Assembly: GCF_024704725.1 (NCBI RefSeq)
Contig: NZ_JALIQS010000001.1
Coordinates: 868,001-932,000, forward strand
Reading direction: 5' to 3'
Source of the DNA: Shinella sp. CPCC 101442
GTDB taxonomy: Bacteria > Pseudomonadota > Alphaproteobacteria > Rhizobiales > Rhizobiaceae
DNA length: 64,000 bases
Below the pieces are notes generated by a model that saw nothing but the letters and a program-made list of their open reading frames with translations, was not told where the DNA came from and did not search any database. The position numbers and the translations under genes are program-made. Of the stretch, positions 26,572 to 34,786 are shown in pieces. Every line of letters begins with the position of its first letter. The stretch's first letter is position 1.

Positions 26572-27495
26572 TTACCTCAGCAGATCGAACATCAGCTTGA
26601 AGAAGCGGTCTGCATCCACTTCATAGGCAATGCGGGCGTTGTCGGGCTCGCCGCGCTCCTTCCAGAAGTCGGCAACCGTCGCCCCGAAAGCATAGGTGCC
26701 GCCGAGGTCGACGCCGATATGGACCGGCCGGGTGCGAACCAGCGTGGGATCGATCACCAGCGCCAGTGCCAGCGGGTCGTGCATCGCGCCGCCGACGCCC
26801 ATCGAGTTGCGGTGGAGCTTTTCGTAGAAGCGCAGCCAGTCCATAACGAGATTGCCGAGCTGTGTGTCGATCTTGCCAAGCTCTTCATATTGCTCGGCCT
26901 CGATCAGCACCTGCATGGTCACATCCAGGCCGACCATCGTGATCGGCACGCCGCTTTCGAGCACGATCTTCAGCGATTCAGGGTCGCAGAAAGCGTTGAA
27001 CTCCGTCGGCGTGATGATCTCGCTCTTGCGATAGAAAACGCCGCCCATCCAGATCAGCTCCTTGATCTTGGAGAGGACTTCCGGGTGCTTCAAGACGAGC
27101 AGGCCGATATTGGTGAGCGGGCCGGTGGCGACGACCGTCATGGGCTCATCAGCCGCGGCTAGTTTCTCGGCAAGAAAATCGACCGCGTGCTGGGCGATGG
27201 GGCCGCGCTTCGGCTCCGGCAGATAGGGCGAGCCGTCCATGCCACTCGGACCATCGGCGGTGCCGAGAACCAGCGGGCGGACGAGCGGGCGGGCGCAGCC
27301 GGCCGCAACCGGCACATTCGTGGCGCCGAGGAAATCGAGAACACGGATGGCGTTCGCCGTTGTGCGTTCGAGTTCCGCATTCCCGCAGGTGGTCGTAACG
27401 CCCACCAGTTCGATTGCCGGCGAGCGGTGCGCCATGACGAGCGCGATGGCGTCGTCGTGCCCGGGATCGCAGTCATAGAGGATAGGTGTGGCCAT
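26572..27495 (-). CDS. Nucleoside hydrolase (IunH family), canonical motifs
   Basis: A 307-residue inosine/uridine-preferring-type nucleoside hydrolase that cleaves the N-glycosidic bond to ribose and free base. The calcium-binding aspartate cluster appears as LYDCDPGHDDAIALV at the N-terminus. The substrate loop is TEFNAFCDPES and the active-site histidine-aspartate is in GGAMHDPLALAL. It begins 12 bases after a second, divergent paralogue. Encoded in the nucleoside ABC operon, it presumably acts on the imported riboside in the cytoplasm. Base preference cannot be read. Confidence 0.9.
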   Translation of the reverse strand: MATPILYDCDPGHDDAIALVMAHRSPAIELVGVTTTCGNAELERTTANAIRVLDFLGATNVPVAAGCARPLVRPLVLGTADGPSGMDGSPYLPEPKRGPIAQHAVDFLAEKLAAADEPMTVVATGPLTNIGLLVLKHPEVLSKIKELIWMGGVFYRKSEIITPTEFNAFCDPESLKIVLESGVPITMVGLDVTMQVLIEAEQYEELGKIDTQLGNLVMDWLRFYEKLHRNSMGVGGAMHDPLALALVIDPTLVRTRPVHIGVDLGGTYAFGATVADFWKERGEPDNARIAYEVDADRFFKLMFDLLR

Positions 27496-27507
27496 GGGTC
27501 TGATCCT

Positions 27508-28527
27508 TCAGGCAGCAGGGCGCTCGTAGCGCGCCATCGTCGTCTTGAACATGTCGAGGAAGCGTCGGCCATCGAGGTCGGTGGCGATGCGTGTCGTCTT
27601 CGGGCCGTCTCCGCCCGGGAGGATCTGATGGCCGCGATAGGCAACGGTCTGGCCGCGTGCGATACCCTTCTCGATGACGACATCGGCAAACAGCGGTGCT
27701 GTGGTGGTCACGAGATCCGGAGCGAAAGCAAGCGCGACCGTGATCACGTCATCCATCGGGAAACCGACGAGCCCGAAGAACTCGCGCCAGATGTCGATAT
27801 AGATCGGGAACACCTCGCCGATCATGTCGATGACCGCATTGTCCTTCGCACCGGTTGCCATGTCGGCAAGGTCGTCGCGGGTCAGCATGCTGTCGGCAAC
27901 GCGATTGTCTTCGCAGATGTCGAGTGGCACGAGGATTTTCGGGCAGTCGGCATTCAGAACGATGCGGGCGGCTTCCGGGTCAGCCCAGATGTTGTATTCC
28001 GAGAGCGGCGTTATGTTGCCGGGTGTCGAGAAGTTACCACCGAGAACCAGCATGTTCTTGAGCAGCGACGGCAGCGCCGGTTCCTGGAGAATGGCCATCG
28101 CCGCATTGGTCGTCGGTCCCGTCGTGACGAGGGTCAGTTCGCCGGGATGCGCCTTGGCGGTTTCGATAATGAAATCGACGGCATGCCCCGGCGTCGCTTT
28201 GCGCTTCGGCGCGGGGGCAGGGGGGTTGAAGGTCTTCAGGCGATCGCCGAACCGTGCAATCAGCCGCTTTTCGAAGTGGACTGGAGCCTCCATGTCCGCC
28301 TTGGAATTTCCGACGATCGGCCGCCATGCGCCGGCATGGACGGGAATGTCGTCACGCCCGGCCAGCGACAGCGTATTGAGGACGACGTTGGTGACCTGCG
28401 TGATCGGGCCGGCGGCGCCGGTGACCGTCGTGATGCCCTCCAGCTTGATGTCGGGATGGGCGGCGGCGAAGAGGACGGCGAGAATGTCGTCTCCGGCGGA
28501 GTCAACGTCGAGGATGATGCGTTGCAT
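27508..28527 (-). CDS. Nucleoside hydrolase-family protein with altered active-site motifs
   Basis: A 339-residue IunH-family protein. The N-terminal motif is DVDSAGDDILAVL rather than the usual DxDPGxDD, keeping the aspartates but losing the proline-glycine. SEYNIWADPEAA is retained. Where the canonical histidine-aspartate pair should be, the protein reads GFPMDDVITVAL, so the leaving-group histidine is replaced by methionine. It also has a proline/lysine-rich insert (FNPPAPAPKRKATPGHA). Activity on an atypical riboside is the likely explanation; a non-hydrolytic role is possible. It is tandem with a canonical paralogue and 26 bases after a permease gene. Confidence 0.85.
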   Translation of the reverse strand: MQRIILDVDSAGDDILAVLFAAAHPDIKLEGITTVTGAAGPITQVTNVVLNTLSLAGRDDIPVHAGAWRPIVGNSKADMEAPVHFEKRLIARFGDRLKTFNPPAPAPKRKATPGHAVDFIIETAKAHPGELTLVTTGPTTNAAMAILQEPALPSLLKNMLVLGGNFSTPGNITPLSEYNIWADPEAARIVLNADCPKILVPLDICEDNRVADSMLTRDDLADMATGAKDNAVIDMIGEVFPIYIDIWREFFGLVGFPMDDVITVALAFAPDLVTTTAPLFADVVIEKGIARGQTVAYRGHQILPGGDGPKTTRIATDLDGRRFLDMFKTTMARYERPAA

Positions 28528-28553
28528 GACAAGCCTTCGATAGGTGAAAAAGA

Positions 28554-29549
28554 TCAGGAACGGTTGGATGGAGCGTCCGGCGTTTCAGATTTCGCCGGGT
28601 GGATGGAAAGTGCCCGCTGCATCGTTTCGATGGTTTCGCGGATAAACTTCGGGCGGGCTTTCCAGGACAGCGCGAACAGCGCCGTCAGGGCCACCGCATA
28701 GGGTACGGCAAGCACAAGATAGGACGGAAAACCGAACGTCTGCAGCCGTAGGGACAGGGAGTCGGCAAAGCCGAACAGCAGGCAGCCGGCCAGCACGCGC
28801 CAGGGATCGCCACCCGAGAAAATCAGGATCGCGACGGCCATGAACCCGCGACCGGAGGACATGTTTTCCGTGAACATCGTGATGTAGCCGAGCGACATAT
28901 GCGCGCCCGCCAGGCCCGCCAGCAGGCCACAAAGCAAGGCTGCGATATAGCGGACCTTGACGATCGAAATCCCGAGCGCTTCCGCCGCCTCCGGCTTCTC
29001 GCCGACGACGCGGATATAAAGGCCGAGCCGTGTACGACCATAAATCAGGACCAGCAGGGGCACCGCGATGAACGCGACATAGATCAGCGGCGTATAGCCG
29101 GAGATCAGCTGGGCATAGGGCCCGAGGAGGTCGCGGGCACCGGGAATATGCACCTTGGGCAAGCCGACGATGCCGCGCCCGACGATCGAGCCGCGCGTGC
29201 CGAAGATGGCTTTCATCAGCGAAACGGTCATGCCGCCGGCGAGAATGTTGAGGGCCAGGCCGACGACCACTTCATTGGCGCGGAAGCTGATCACCAAGAC
29301 GGCGAAGACGAGGGCGAAGACAAGCGCCGCCGCCACGCCGATCACCAGCCCGCCGAGGGAGGAGCCGGTCCATATGGAGCCAAGCACCGCGAAGAAGGCG
29401 GCGATCAGCATCTGTCCTTCAAGCCCGATATTGAAGATACCGGCCTTGGTGGTGAACGAGCCACCGAGCGCAACGAGCAGGATCGGTGCCGTGGTGCGGA
29501 TCGTCGCGACAATCAACGCGACGTTGAAGATAGTGCTTAGAACTTCCAT
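28554..29549 (-). CDS. Nucleoside-type ABC transporter permease (second subunit)
   Basis: A 331-residue BPD_transp_2 permease with roughly eight to ten hydrophobic helices. Family hallmarks are GGSFTTKAGIFNIGLEGQML near the N-terminus and SIVKVRYIAALLCGLLAG in the centre. The start at 29549 is set by the family N-terminus; a longer in-frame extension runs antisense-like through the neighbouring gene and is rejected. The start overlaps the preceding permease gene by 13 bases. It forms the membrane pore with its partner at 29537-30592. Confidence 0.93.
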   Translation of the reverse strand: MEVLSTIFNVALIVATIRTTAPILLVALGGSFTTKAGIFNIGLEGQMLIAAFFAVLGSIWTGSSLGGLVIGVAAALVFALVFAVLVISFRANEVVVGLALNILAGGMTVSLMKAIFGTRGSIVGRGIVGLPKVHIPGARDLLGPYAQLISGYTPLIYVAFIAVPLLVLIYGRTRLGLYIRVVGEKPEAAEALGISIVKVRYIAALLCGLLAGLAGAHMSLGYITMFTENMSSGRGFMAVAILIFSGGDPWRVLAGCLLFGFADSLSLRLQTFGFPSYLVLAVPYAVALTALFALSWKARPKFIRETIETMQRALSIHPAKSETPDAPSNRS

Positions 29550-30592
29550 CGACGCTCTCCCGTGCGATCGCCGCGTCGGCGCATCATGAGGTCCGCAGAG
29601 ACCGCGAGGATGATCAGGGCCTGAATGACGGTGATGATTTCCCGTGACGCCGTCGTATCGACCTCGAGCAGCAGCGATCCCGCTCTCAGCGCACCGAAGA
29701 ACAGCGCGGTAATGATGGTGCCGATCGGCGAGCCGTTTGCGAGCAGGGCGGCAATCAGGCCGTCGAAACCGAATCCGGGGGCGAAGCCTTCCATGAAGCG
29801 GTGGTGCACGCCGAGAGTCTCGATGCCGCCGGCAAGGCCACCGACCGCACCGGACGCGAGCAGAACGCCAAAACCCACCTTGCGAACATTGATGCCGCCA
29901 TATTCCGCGAATTTGGGAGCGGATCCGACCATCGTCACCGCATAGCCGGTCGAGGCCCATCGGAAAAACGCCGCCGTGGCGATTGCCAGGAACAGACCGA
30001 TCAGCAGCCCGATGTTCAACCGCGAGAAGGAGAAGAGTTCGGGCAAATAGGCTGACGGAAGGATTGGTGGCGTTTCGGACCAACCGCCCGGACGCTTGAA
30101 GAGAAAGATCGTGAAATAGGAGGTCAGCAAGGTTGCGATGTAATTCGCCAGGATGGTGGAGACCACCTCGTTGGTTCCGTAGCGAACACGGAAAAAGGCG
30201 GGGATCGCGACCCAGGCGGCACCGGCAAGAACGGCGCAGGCGATTGCCACGAGGACATGCAGGACCGGCGGCAGGGCGAAGGCGAAGCCGACCCAGGCGG
30301 CGGCGAAACCGCCCAGGAAAAGCTGGCCCTCGATGCCGACATTGAACATGCCGCCGCGAAGCCCGATACAGGCGGCGATGCCGCAGATCAGGATCGGCGT
30401 CGTCTGCAACAGGGTTCCAGCGATCTTTTCGGCATCGCCAAAGGCGCCGCGCATGAGCGTCGTGAACACGGTCACGGGATTTTCGTCGATCAGCAGGATG
30501 ATCACGGCGCCGAGCGACAGCGCGACAAGGAAGGCAAGCGCCTGACCTGTCAGGGTTCGGATCAGGCCGTCGGGCAACAGGGCCGTTTTCAT
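29537..30592 (-). CDS. Nucleoside-type ABC transporter permease (first subunit)
   Basis: A 351-residue inner-membrane permease of the BPD_transp_2 family. It includes the conserved block LICGIAACIGLRGGMFNVGIEGQ and the cytoplasmic loop GYAVTMVGSAPKFAEYGGIN that contacts the ATPase. Its start overlaps the ATPase stop by 4 bases. With the BMP-type binding protein and the dual ATPase it makes a complete importer like YufOPQ/RnsBACD-class nucleoside systems. Confidence 0.93.
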   Translation of the reverse strand: MKTALLPDGLIRTLTGQALAFLVALSLGAVIILLIDENPVTVFTTLMRGAFGDAEKIAGTLLQTTPILICGIAACIGLRGGMFNVGIEGQLFLGGFAAAWVGFAFALPPVLHVLVAIACAVLAGAAWVAIPAFFRVRYGTNEVVSTILANYIATLLTSYFTIFLFKRPGGWSETPPILPSAYLPELFSFSRLNIGLLIGLFLAIATAAFFRWASTGYAVTMVGSAPKFAEYGGINVRKVGFGVLLASGAVGGLAGGIETLGVHHRFMEGFAPGFGFDGLIAALLANGSPIGTIITALFFGALRAGSLLLEVDTTASREIITVIQALIILAVSADLMMRRRGDRTGERRWKF

Positions 30593-32118
30593 TCGTGTTC
30601 CTTCACGTCTGCTGGGTCTACGCCGGCCATCATCAGGCCGATCGCATCTTCATCCATGGCATTTCCCTCGACGATCCCCATGATGCGCCCCTCGAACATG
30701 ACGATGATGCGATCGGCGAGCGCCTTGAGTTCATCGAGTTGGGTGGAGATGAGAAGGATCGCGCGACCTTCCGCGCGCTGCCGCATGATCTCGTCGTGGA
30801 TGGCTTCCTGCGCGCCGATATCCACGCCACGGCTCGGCTGGTCGATCAGCAGCATGTCGCCGCCGGCGGTGAATTCGCGCGCCAGCACGACCTTCTGGAT
30901 GTTGCCGCCGGAGAGACTTCTTGCCACGTCCTTCGGACCGCGCGCACGAATATCGAAGCGTTTGATCAGCGCGCGCATCTCGTCCTGCACGACGGTCCAG
31001 TTTATGACACCGTGTTTGGCGAAGGGAGCCTTGTCCTGGCGTCCCATCAGGATGTTCGTCGAGAGCGAGGCATTGCGATCAACGCCGCGGGCAAGCCGGT
31101 CGCCGGGGACATGCGCAAGTCCAAGGGCGCGGATTTCCGCGGGTGCACGGCCGACAAGCTCCTTGCCATGCAGTTTTGCCTGTCCGTGGCTTGCCTCGCG
31201 CAGGCCGGAAAGCACTTCGGCAAGCTCGGTCTGGCCGTTTCCTGCGACACCGGCAATGCCGACGATCTCGCCTGCACGAACGGAGAAGCTGGCAGATTTC
31301 AGTGCGGGAAGACGCCGGTCGTCGCGCGCCCAGAGATCCTGGACCTCCAGCACGGCTTTCCCTTGAGCGACCTCGCGTGGACGGCGATCGAAGCTGACGT
31401 CGCGGCCGACCATGAGCCGGACAAGCTCACGTTTGGAGAGCTCCTGCTTGGGCCGGGTCGCAACGACGCGTCCGTCCCGCAGGACGGTGATCGTGTCCGA
31501 AACGGCCATGACTTCTTCGAGGTGATGGGAAATGAAGATGACGGTCATGCCGTCGTCGACGAAGCTGCGCAGCGTCTGGAAGAGGTCGCGGCTTTCCTGG
31601 GGCGTCAGGACCGCCGTCGGCTCGTCCAGAATGATCGTGCGCGCGTTGCGTGCGAGAACCTTGAGAATTTCGATGCGCTGCTCGATGCCGACGGAGAGGC
31701 CGGCGACGCGTTCCTCGGCATCCACCTTGAGGCCGAATTTTTGGGAAAGCGCCCTCGTGCGCTCCACCTGCGCGGCACGGTCGATCAGTCCCCTCCGGCG
31801 GATCTCCATGCCAAGAAAGATATTTTCCGCAACCGTCAGCGACGGCACCAGCTTGAAATGCTGGTGTACCATGCCGAGACCCTCGTCGATGGCGACGGCC
31901 GGGCTATCGATGGCCATGGCCTTGCCGTTGAGGGCAATCGTGCCTTCGTCCGGCTGGAGAAGGCCGAACAGGACATTCATCAGCGTCGTCTTGCCCGCAC
32001 CGTTTTCGCCGATGATGGCGTGGATCTCGCCTTGTCGTACGGCAAGATCGATGCCCGCATTGGCGGTGAAGGCGCCGAAGCGTTTGGTAATGCCTTTGAG
32101 GTCGACAGCTAAAGTCAT
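30589..32118 (-). CDS. ABC transporter ATPase with two nucleotide-binding domains (nucleoside importer)
   Basis: A 509-residue fused ATPase of the RbsA/YufO class. Domain one has Walker A GENGAGKTT (about 37-45), with LSVGIEQRIEILKVLAR and a Walker B in TIILDEPTAVLTPQE. Domain two has the degenerate P-loop GVAGNGQTEL and the signature LSGGNIQKVVLAREFT. This asymmetry is normal for the class. It lies 134 bases after the binding-protein gene, and a strong hairpin in that gap may set the stoichiometry. Confidence 0.94.
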   Translation of the reverse strand: MTLAVDLKGITKRFGAFTANAGIDLAVRQGEIHAIIGENGAGKTTLMNVLFGLLQPDEGTIALNGKAMAIDSPAVAIDEGLGMVHQHFKLVPSLTVAENIFLGMEIRRRGLIDRAAQVERTRALSQKFGLKVDAEERVAGLSVGIEQRIEILKVLARNARTIILDEPTAVLTPQESRDLFQTLRSFVDDGMTVIFISHHLEEVMAVSDTITVLRDGRVVATRPKQELSKRELVRLMVGRDVSFDRRPREVAQGKAVLEVQDLWARDDRRLPALKSASFSVRAGEIVGIAGVAGNGQTELAEVLSGLREASHGQAKLHGKELVGRAPAEIRALGLAHVPGDRLARGVDRNASLSTNILMGRQDKAPFAKHGVINWTVVQDEMRALIKRFDIRARGPKDVARSLSGGNIQKVVLAREFTAGGDMLLIDQPSRGVDIGAQEAIHDEIMRQRAEGRAILLISTQLDELKALADRIIVMFEGRIMGIVEGNAMDEDAIGLMMAGVDPADVKEHE

Positions 32119-32206
32119 GTTTCAAGCGATCATAGCAAGGATGGCAGCCGGGCTCACGCCGATCGACAGCCTTCCCAAGCGGACAGAACAGGGGGAAATT
32201 TCAAGA

Positions 32207-32243
32207 CGGCGGGCAGGGTGAGGTTTACCTCTCCCGCCCGCCG
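32207..32243 (-). repeat. Intercistronic hairpin downstream of the BMP binding-protein gene
   Basis: Eight perfectly paired G/C-rich bases, then an inner GAGG/CCTC stem around a TTTA loop, begin 10 bases after the binding-protein stop. There is no T tract, so it more likely protects the 5' binding-protein mRNA and reduces downstream expression than terminates fully. Such structures are common between binding-protein genes and the rest of ABC operons. Confidence 0.55.
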
Positions 32244-32252
32244 GCTCAAGCG

Positions 32253-33254
32253 TTATTTCGCTTTGACGATCTGGATCTTGCCGTCAACGACTTCCTTGCG
32301 GATCTCTTCGAGCTTCGCCGGAATCTCTGCCGGCAGCTTGGAGGCGACATCTTCGCAAAGCTTGACTTCGACGCCGCCCGAAGCGAGGTCGAAGGTGCGG
32401 ACACCCGGCTTGGCGGGCTTGCCTTCGACTTCGTCCTTGATGATCGAGTAGACGGCGATATCGCCACGCTTCAGCATGCTGGCGAGCACGTTGCCCGGTG
32501 CGCTGGCGCACATGTCGACATCGACGCCGAGCGAATACTTGTCGGCGGCGGCACTTGCCTGCATGACGCCTTCACCGGTCGGGCCAGCAACATTGTAGAC
32601 GATATCGGTGCCCTGGCCGTAAAGCGCCATGGCGAGCTCGCTACCCTTGGCGGGATCGTCGAAGGTGCCGGCGAAGACGGAATTTACCTTCACGTCGGGA
32701 ACCGCGTATTTTGCGCCCTGCTCGTAGCCGCCGAGGAAGTTGCGGATGACGGGAATATCGCGGCCGCCGACGAAGCCGATGGCCTTGCCGTCGCCGATCT
32801 TGTCGAATTCAGGTCCAAGATTCTCCACCAGCGCGGCAAGCGCACCGGCGATGAACGAACCCTGCTCTTCAGCAAAGCTTGCATAGACGATCTTGTCGCT
32901 GTCGAGCACACCGTCGATGAAGACGAAACGCTGGTTCGGATAGGCGGCGCTGACTTTCTGCAACGCATCGACCAGTTCCCAACCCATGACGAAGATGAGG
33001 TCGTATTCGCCGCTCTTGGCAAGGTTGCCGAACTGCTCTTCGTAGTCGAGCGCGCGATTGCCGGTATCGACGAGCTTCAGATCGATGCCGAAGTCGGCCT
33101 TTGCCTTGTTGAGGCCTTCGACGATCGAGACGCCGAAGCCTTGGGCAAAATACCCGGAAATGGCTGCGACGCTGACCTTGTCTGCTGCAAAGGATGGCAT
33201 TGCGGATGCAGCGAGCACGACGCCGGCTGCCAAAAACTGGGTGAAATTCTTCAT
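32253..33254 (-). CDS. BMP-family ABC substrate-binding protein (nucleoside-type)
   Basis: A 333-residue periplasmic binding protein with a Sec signal peptide of about 23 residues (cleavage near SFA-ADK). The mature part follows the PnrA/BMP pattern: QGFGVSIVEGLNKAK, LIFVMGWELVDAL, GVLDSDKIVYASFAEEQGSFIAGALA and GVDVDMCASAPGNVLASMLK. Members bind purine or pyrimidine nucleosides, or related ribosides and autoinducer-like furanosyl compounds. It is the first gene of the minus-strand operon, with the divergent DUF1185 pair starting 274 bases away. Confidence 0.93.
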   Translation of the reverse strand: MKNFTQFLAAGVVLAASAMPSFAADKVSVAAISGYFAQGFGVSIVEGLNKAKADFGIDLKLVDTGNRALDYEEQFGNLAKSGEYDLIFVMGWELVDALQKVSAAYPNQRFVFIDGVLDSDKIVYASFAEEQGSFIAGALAALVENLGPEFDKIGDGKAIGFVGGRDIPVIRNFLGGYEQGAKYAVPDVKVNSVFAGTFDDPAKGSELAMALYGQGTDIVYNVAGPTGEGVMQASAAADKYSLGVDVDMCASAPGNVLASMLKRGDIAVYSIIKDEVEGKPAKPGVRTFDLASGGVEVKLCEDVASKLPAEIPAKLEEIRKEVVDGKIQIVKAK

Positions 33255-33528
33255 GGCGGTTCAATCCCTCTGGTGGCCATAAGGCGTTTCCATCGCATCG
33301 ATCTTGGGTGTCGATTTCATTGATGGTCGTACAAAAGATTGCGCATCCTATTTTTTCTTGTCAATCGTTTTTTGTGAGTTTGAATGGTCAATTTTGACGA
33401 TGATGTCATGAGTAATGGCCGATAATTAGCGAATTCCGGGCTAACCCACCGATTTTCCTTTCGCTGGCTTGACATTTCCCGGGGCGAAGAGAATTGTTTC
33501 CACTCTAACAAGTTTTGGGAGTTTTCAG
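33255..33528. promoter_or_regulatory. Divergent control region, nucleoside operon / DUF1185 pair
   Basis: AT-rich intergenic DNA. It holds the palindrome GTCAA-TT-TTGAC at 33387-33398 and TGAC-GATGAT-GTCA at 33395-33408, overlapping each other. A plus-strand TTGACA at 33473-33478 with AATTGT 17 bases later is a candidate promoter for the DUF1185 pair. These overlapping inverted repeats are plausible operators for a regulator serving both directions. Confidence 0.4.
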
Positions 33529-34113
33529 ATGGCGGACGTGAAAGTACGCAAGATTGTCGTTTCGGTCGATGAGATTTTCCACGAGGGGGGACCGAAAGCC
33601 GCAACCCCGCTGAAGCGGGCGGCCGTCCTTGCCGTGATCGAGAACCCCTTTGCCGGCGGGTATGTCGAAGACATCGCCCCCTTCATGGATGCGCTCCGTC
33701 CCCTCGGGCTGGATATGGCCAAGCGTCTTCTCGATGCGCTCGGCGGAGATCCAGCCGTAGTGGAGGGATATGGAAAAGGGGCGATTGTCGGCGCGGCCGG
33801 CGAGCTTGAGCACGCCGCGCTCTGGCACAATCCGGGCGGGTATGCGATGCGAGAGATGTTGGGCGATGCGAAGGCCATCGTACCTTCCACGAAGAAAGTC
33901 GGCGGACTGGGCACTCACCTCGATATCCCCATCACCCACGTCAACGCATCCTATGTCCGCAGCCACTTCGATGCGATCGAGGTCGGCATCAACGACGCGC
34001 CGCGCGCCAACGAGATGGTCGTCGTGCTCGCAATGACGACAGGCCCGCGCATTCACGCCCGTGTGGGCGGCCTGAAGGCGAGTGACATCAAGGGCGAGGA
34101 CGGCCTGCGATGA
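33529..34113 (+). CDS. AA_synth/DUF1185-family protein, first of a tandem pair
   Basis: A 194-residue soluble protein of the AA_synth (DUF1185) family, whose biochemical role I do not know. Conserved blocks are PLKRAAVLAVIENPFAGGYV, VVEGYGKGAIVGAAGELEHA, AIVPSTKKVGG and VRSHFDAIEVGINDAPRANE. The ATG at 33529 follows GGGAG by 8 bases; an upstream frame opening is unconvincing. The family name suggesting amino-acid synthesis is not backed by anything here. The locus contains a nucleoside importer, nucleoside hydrolases and an enamidase-like enzyme, so an amide or lactam ring-related reaction is a hypothesis. Confidence 0.88.
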   Translation: MADVKVRKIVVSVDEIFHEGGPKAATPLKRAAVLAVIENPFAGGYVEDIAPFMDALRPLGLDMAKRLLDALGGDPAVVEGYGKGAIVGAAGELEHAALWHNPGGYAMREMLGDAKAIVPSTKKVGGLGTHLDIPITHVNASYVRSHFDAIEVGINDAPRANEMVVVLAMTTGPRIHARVGGLKASDIKGEDGLR

Positions 34114-34706
34114 GCGGTATCGAGGATACGGGCGTCCGCCGCATCGTCACCGTTGTCGAGGAAACCTTCATCGAGGGTGGAAAGGTTCTGGACAAGCCGG
34201 TGCGCCGCGCCGCCTCCGTCGCTGTGATCAAAAACCCGTTCTCGGGACGGTATGTCGAGGACCTGACACCTCTGATGGCAATCGGCCGCGCGCTGGGGCG
34301 CATCCTGCCTGAACGGGCGGTTGCCGCCCTCGGCGTGCCGGCCGGCGCGGTGGAGAGCTTCGGCAAGGCTGCCCTGGTGGGGGAGGATGGAGAGCTTGAG
34401 CACGCCGCGGCGCTCCTTCATCCCGAACTCGGCGCGCCGTTTCGCGATGTTCTGGGCGGCGGCGCTGCCCTCATACCGTCGTCGAAGAAGCGCGGTGCGC
34501 CCGGTGCACCGTTCGACATTCCGCTCGGCCACAAGGATGCCGCACGGGTCAGAACCCATTTCGACGGCATGGAGGTTCGCGTCGCGGATGCGCCGCGCGC
34601 AAACGAGATCGCCGTTGCGATTGCCGTCACCGATTCCGGCCGTCCGCTCCCGCGGGTGGGCGGTTTGACGGTGGACAAGATTGTCGGCAAGGACGGCTTG
34701 ATCTGA
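34110..34706 (+). CDS. AA_synth/DUF1185-family protein, second of a tandem pair
   Basis: A 198-residue paralogue of the preceding gene, starting within its stop codon (4-base overlap). Shared blocks include NPFSGRYVEDLTPLM, GKAALVGEDGELEHAAALLH, LIPSSKKRG and DIPLGHKDAARVRTHFDGME. Differences are spread throughout, so the copies are old rather than recent duplicates and may form a heteromer. A strong bidirectional terminator follows 23 bases later. Confidence 0.88.
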   Translation: MSGIEDTGVRRIVTVVEETFIEGGKVLDKPVRRAASVAVIKNPFSGRYVEDLTPLMAIGRALGRILPERAVAALGVPAGAVESFGKAALVGEDGELEHAAALLHPELGAPFRDVLGGGAALIPSSKKRGAPGAPFDIPLGHKDAARVRTHFDGMEVRVADAPRANEIAVAIAVTDSGRPLPRVGGLTVDKIVGKDGLI

Positions 34707-34728
34707 GCATCTTCGCCGGCTCAACCGA

Positions 34729-34766
34729 AACGAAAAAGGCCCGCTTTCCAGCGGGCCTTTTTCGTT
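34729..34766. terminator. Bidirectional intrinsic terminator
   Basis: Two 17-base perfectly complementary arms around a TTCC loop, with A5 and T5 runs inside the arms, lie between two convergent genes. Either strand therefore presents a GC stem followed by a U-rich tail. It ends both the DUF1185 pair and the isochorismatase-MarR-amidohydrolase unit. Confidence 0.9.
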
Positions 34767-34786
34767 CGGGAGGACGAGGTTCGTGA

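Noticed and set aside
30595-32112. 505-codon plus-strand frame opposite the dual ATPase
   Set aside because: The minus-strand product has two complete nucleotide-binding domains; the opposite frame is a mirror artefact.
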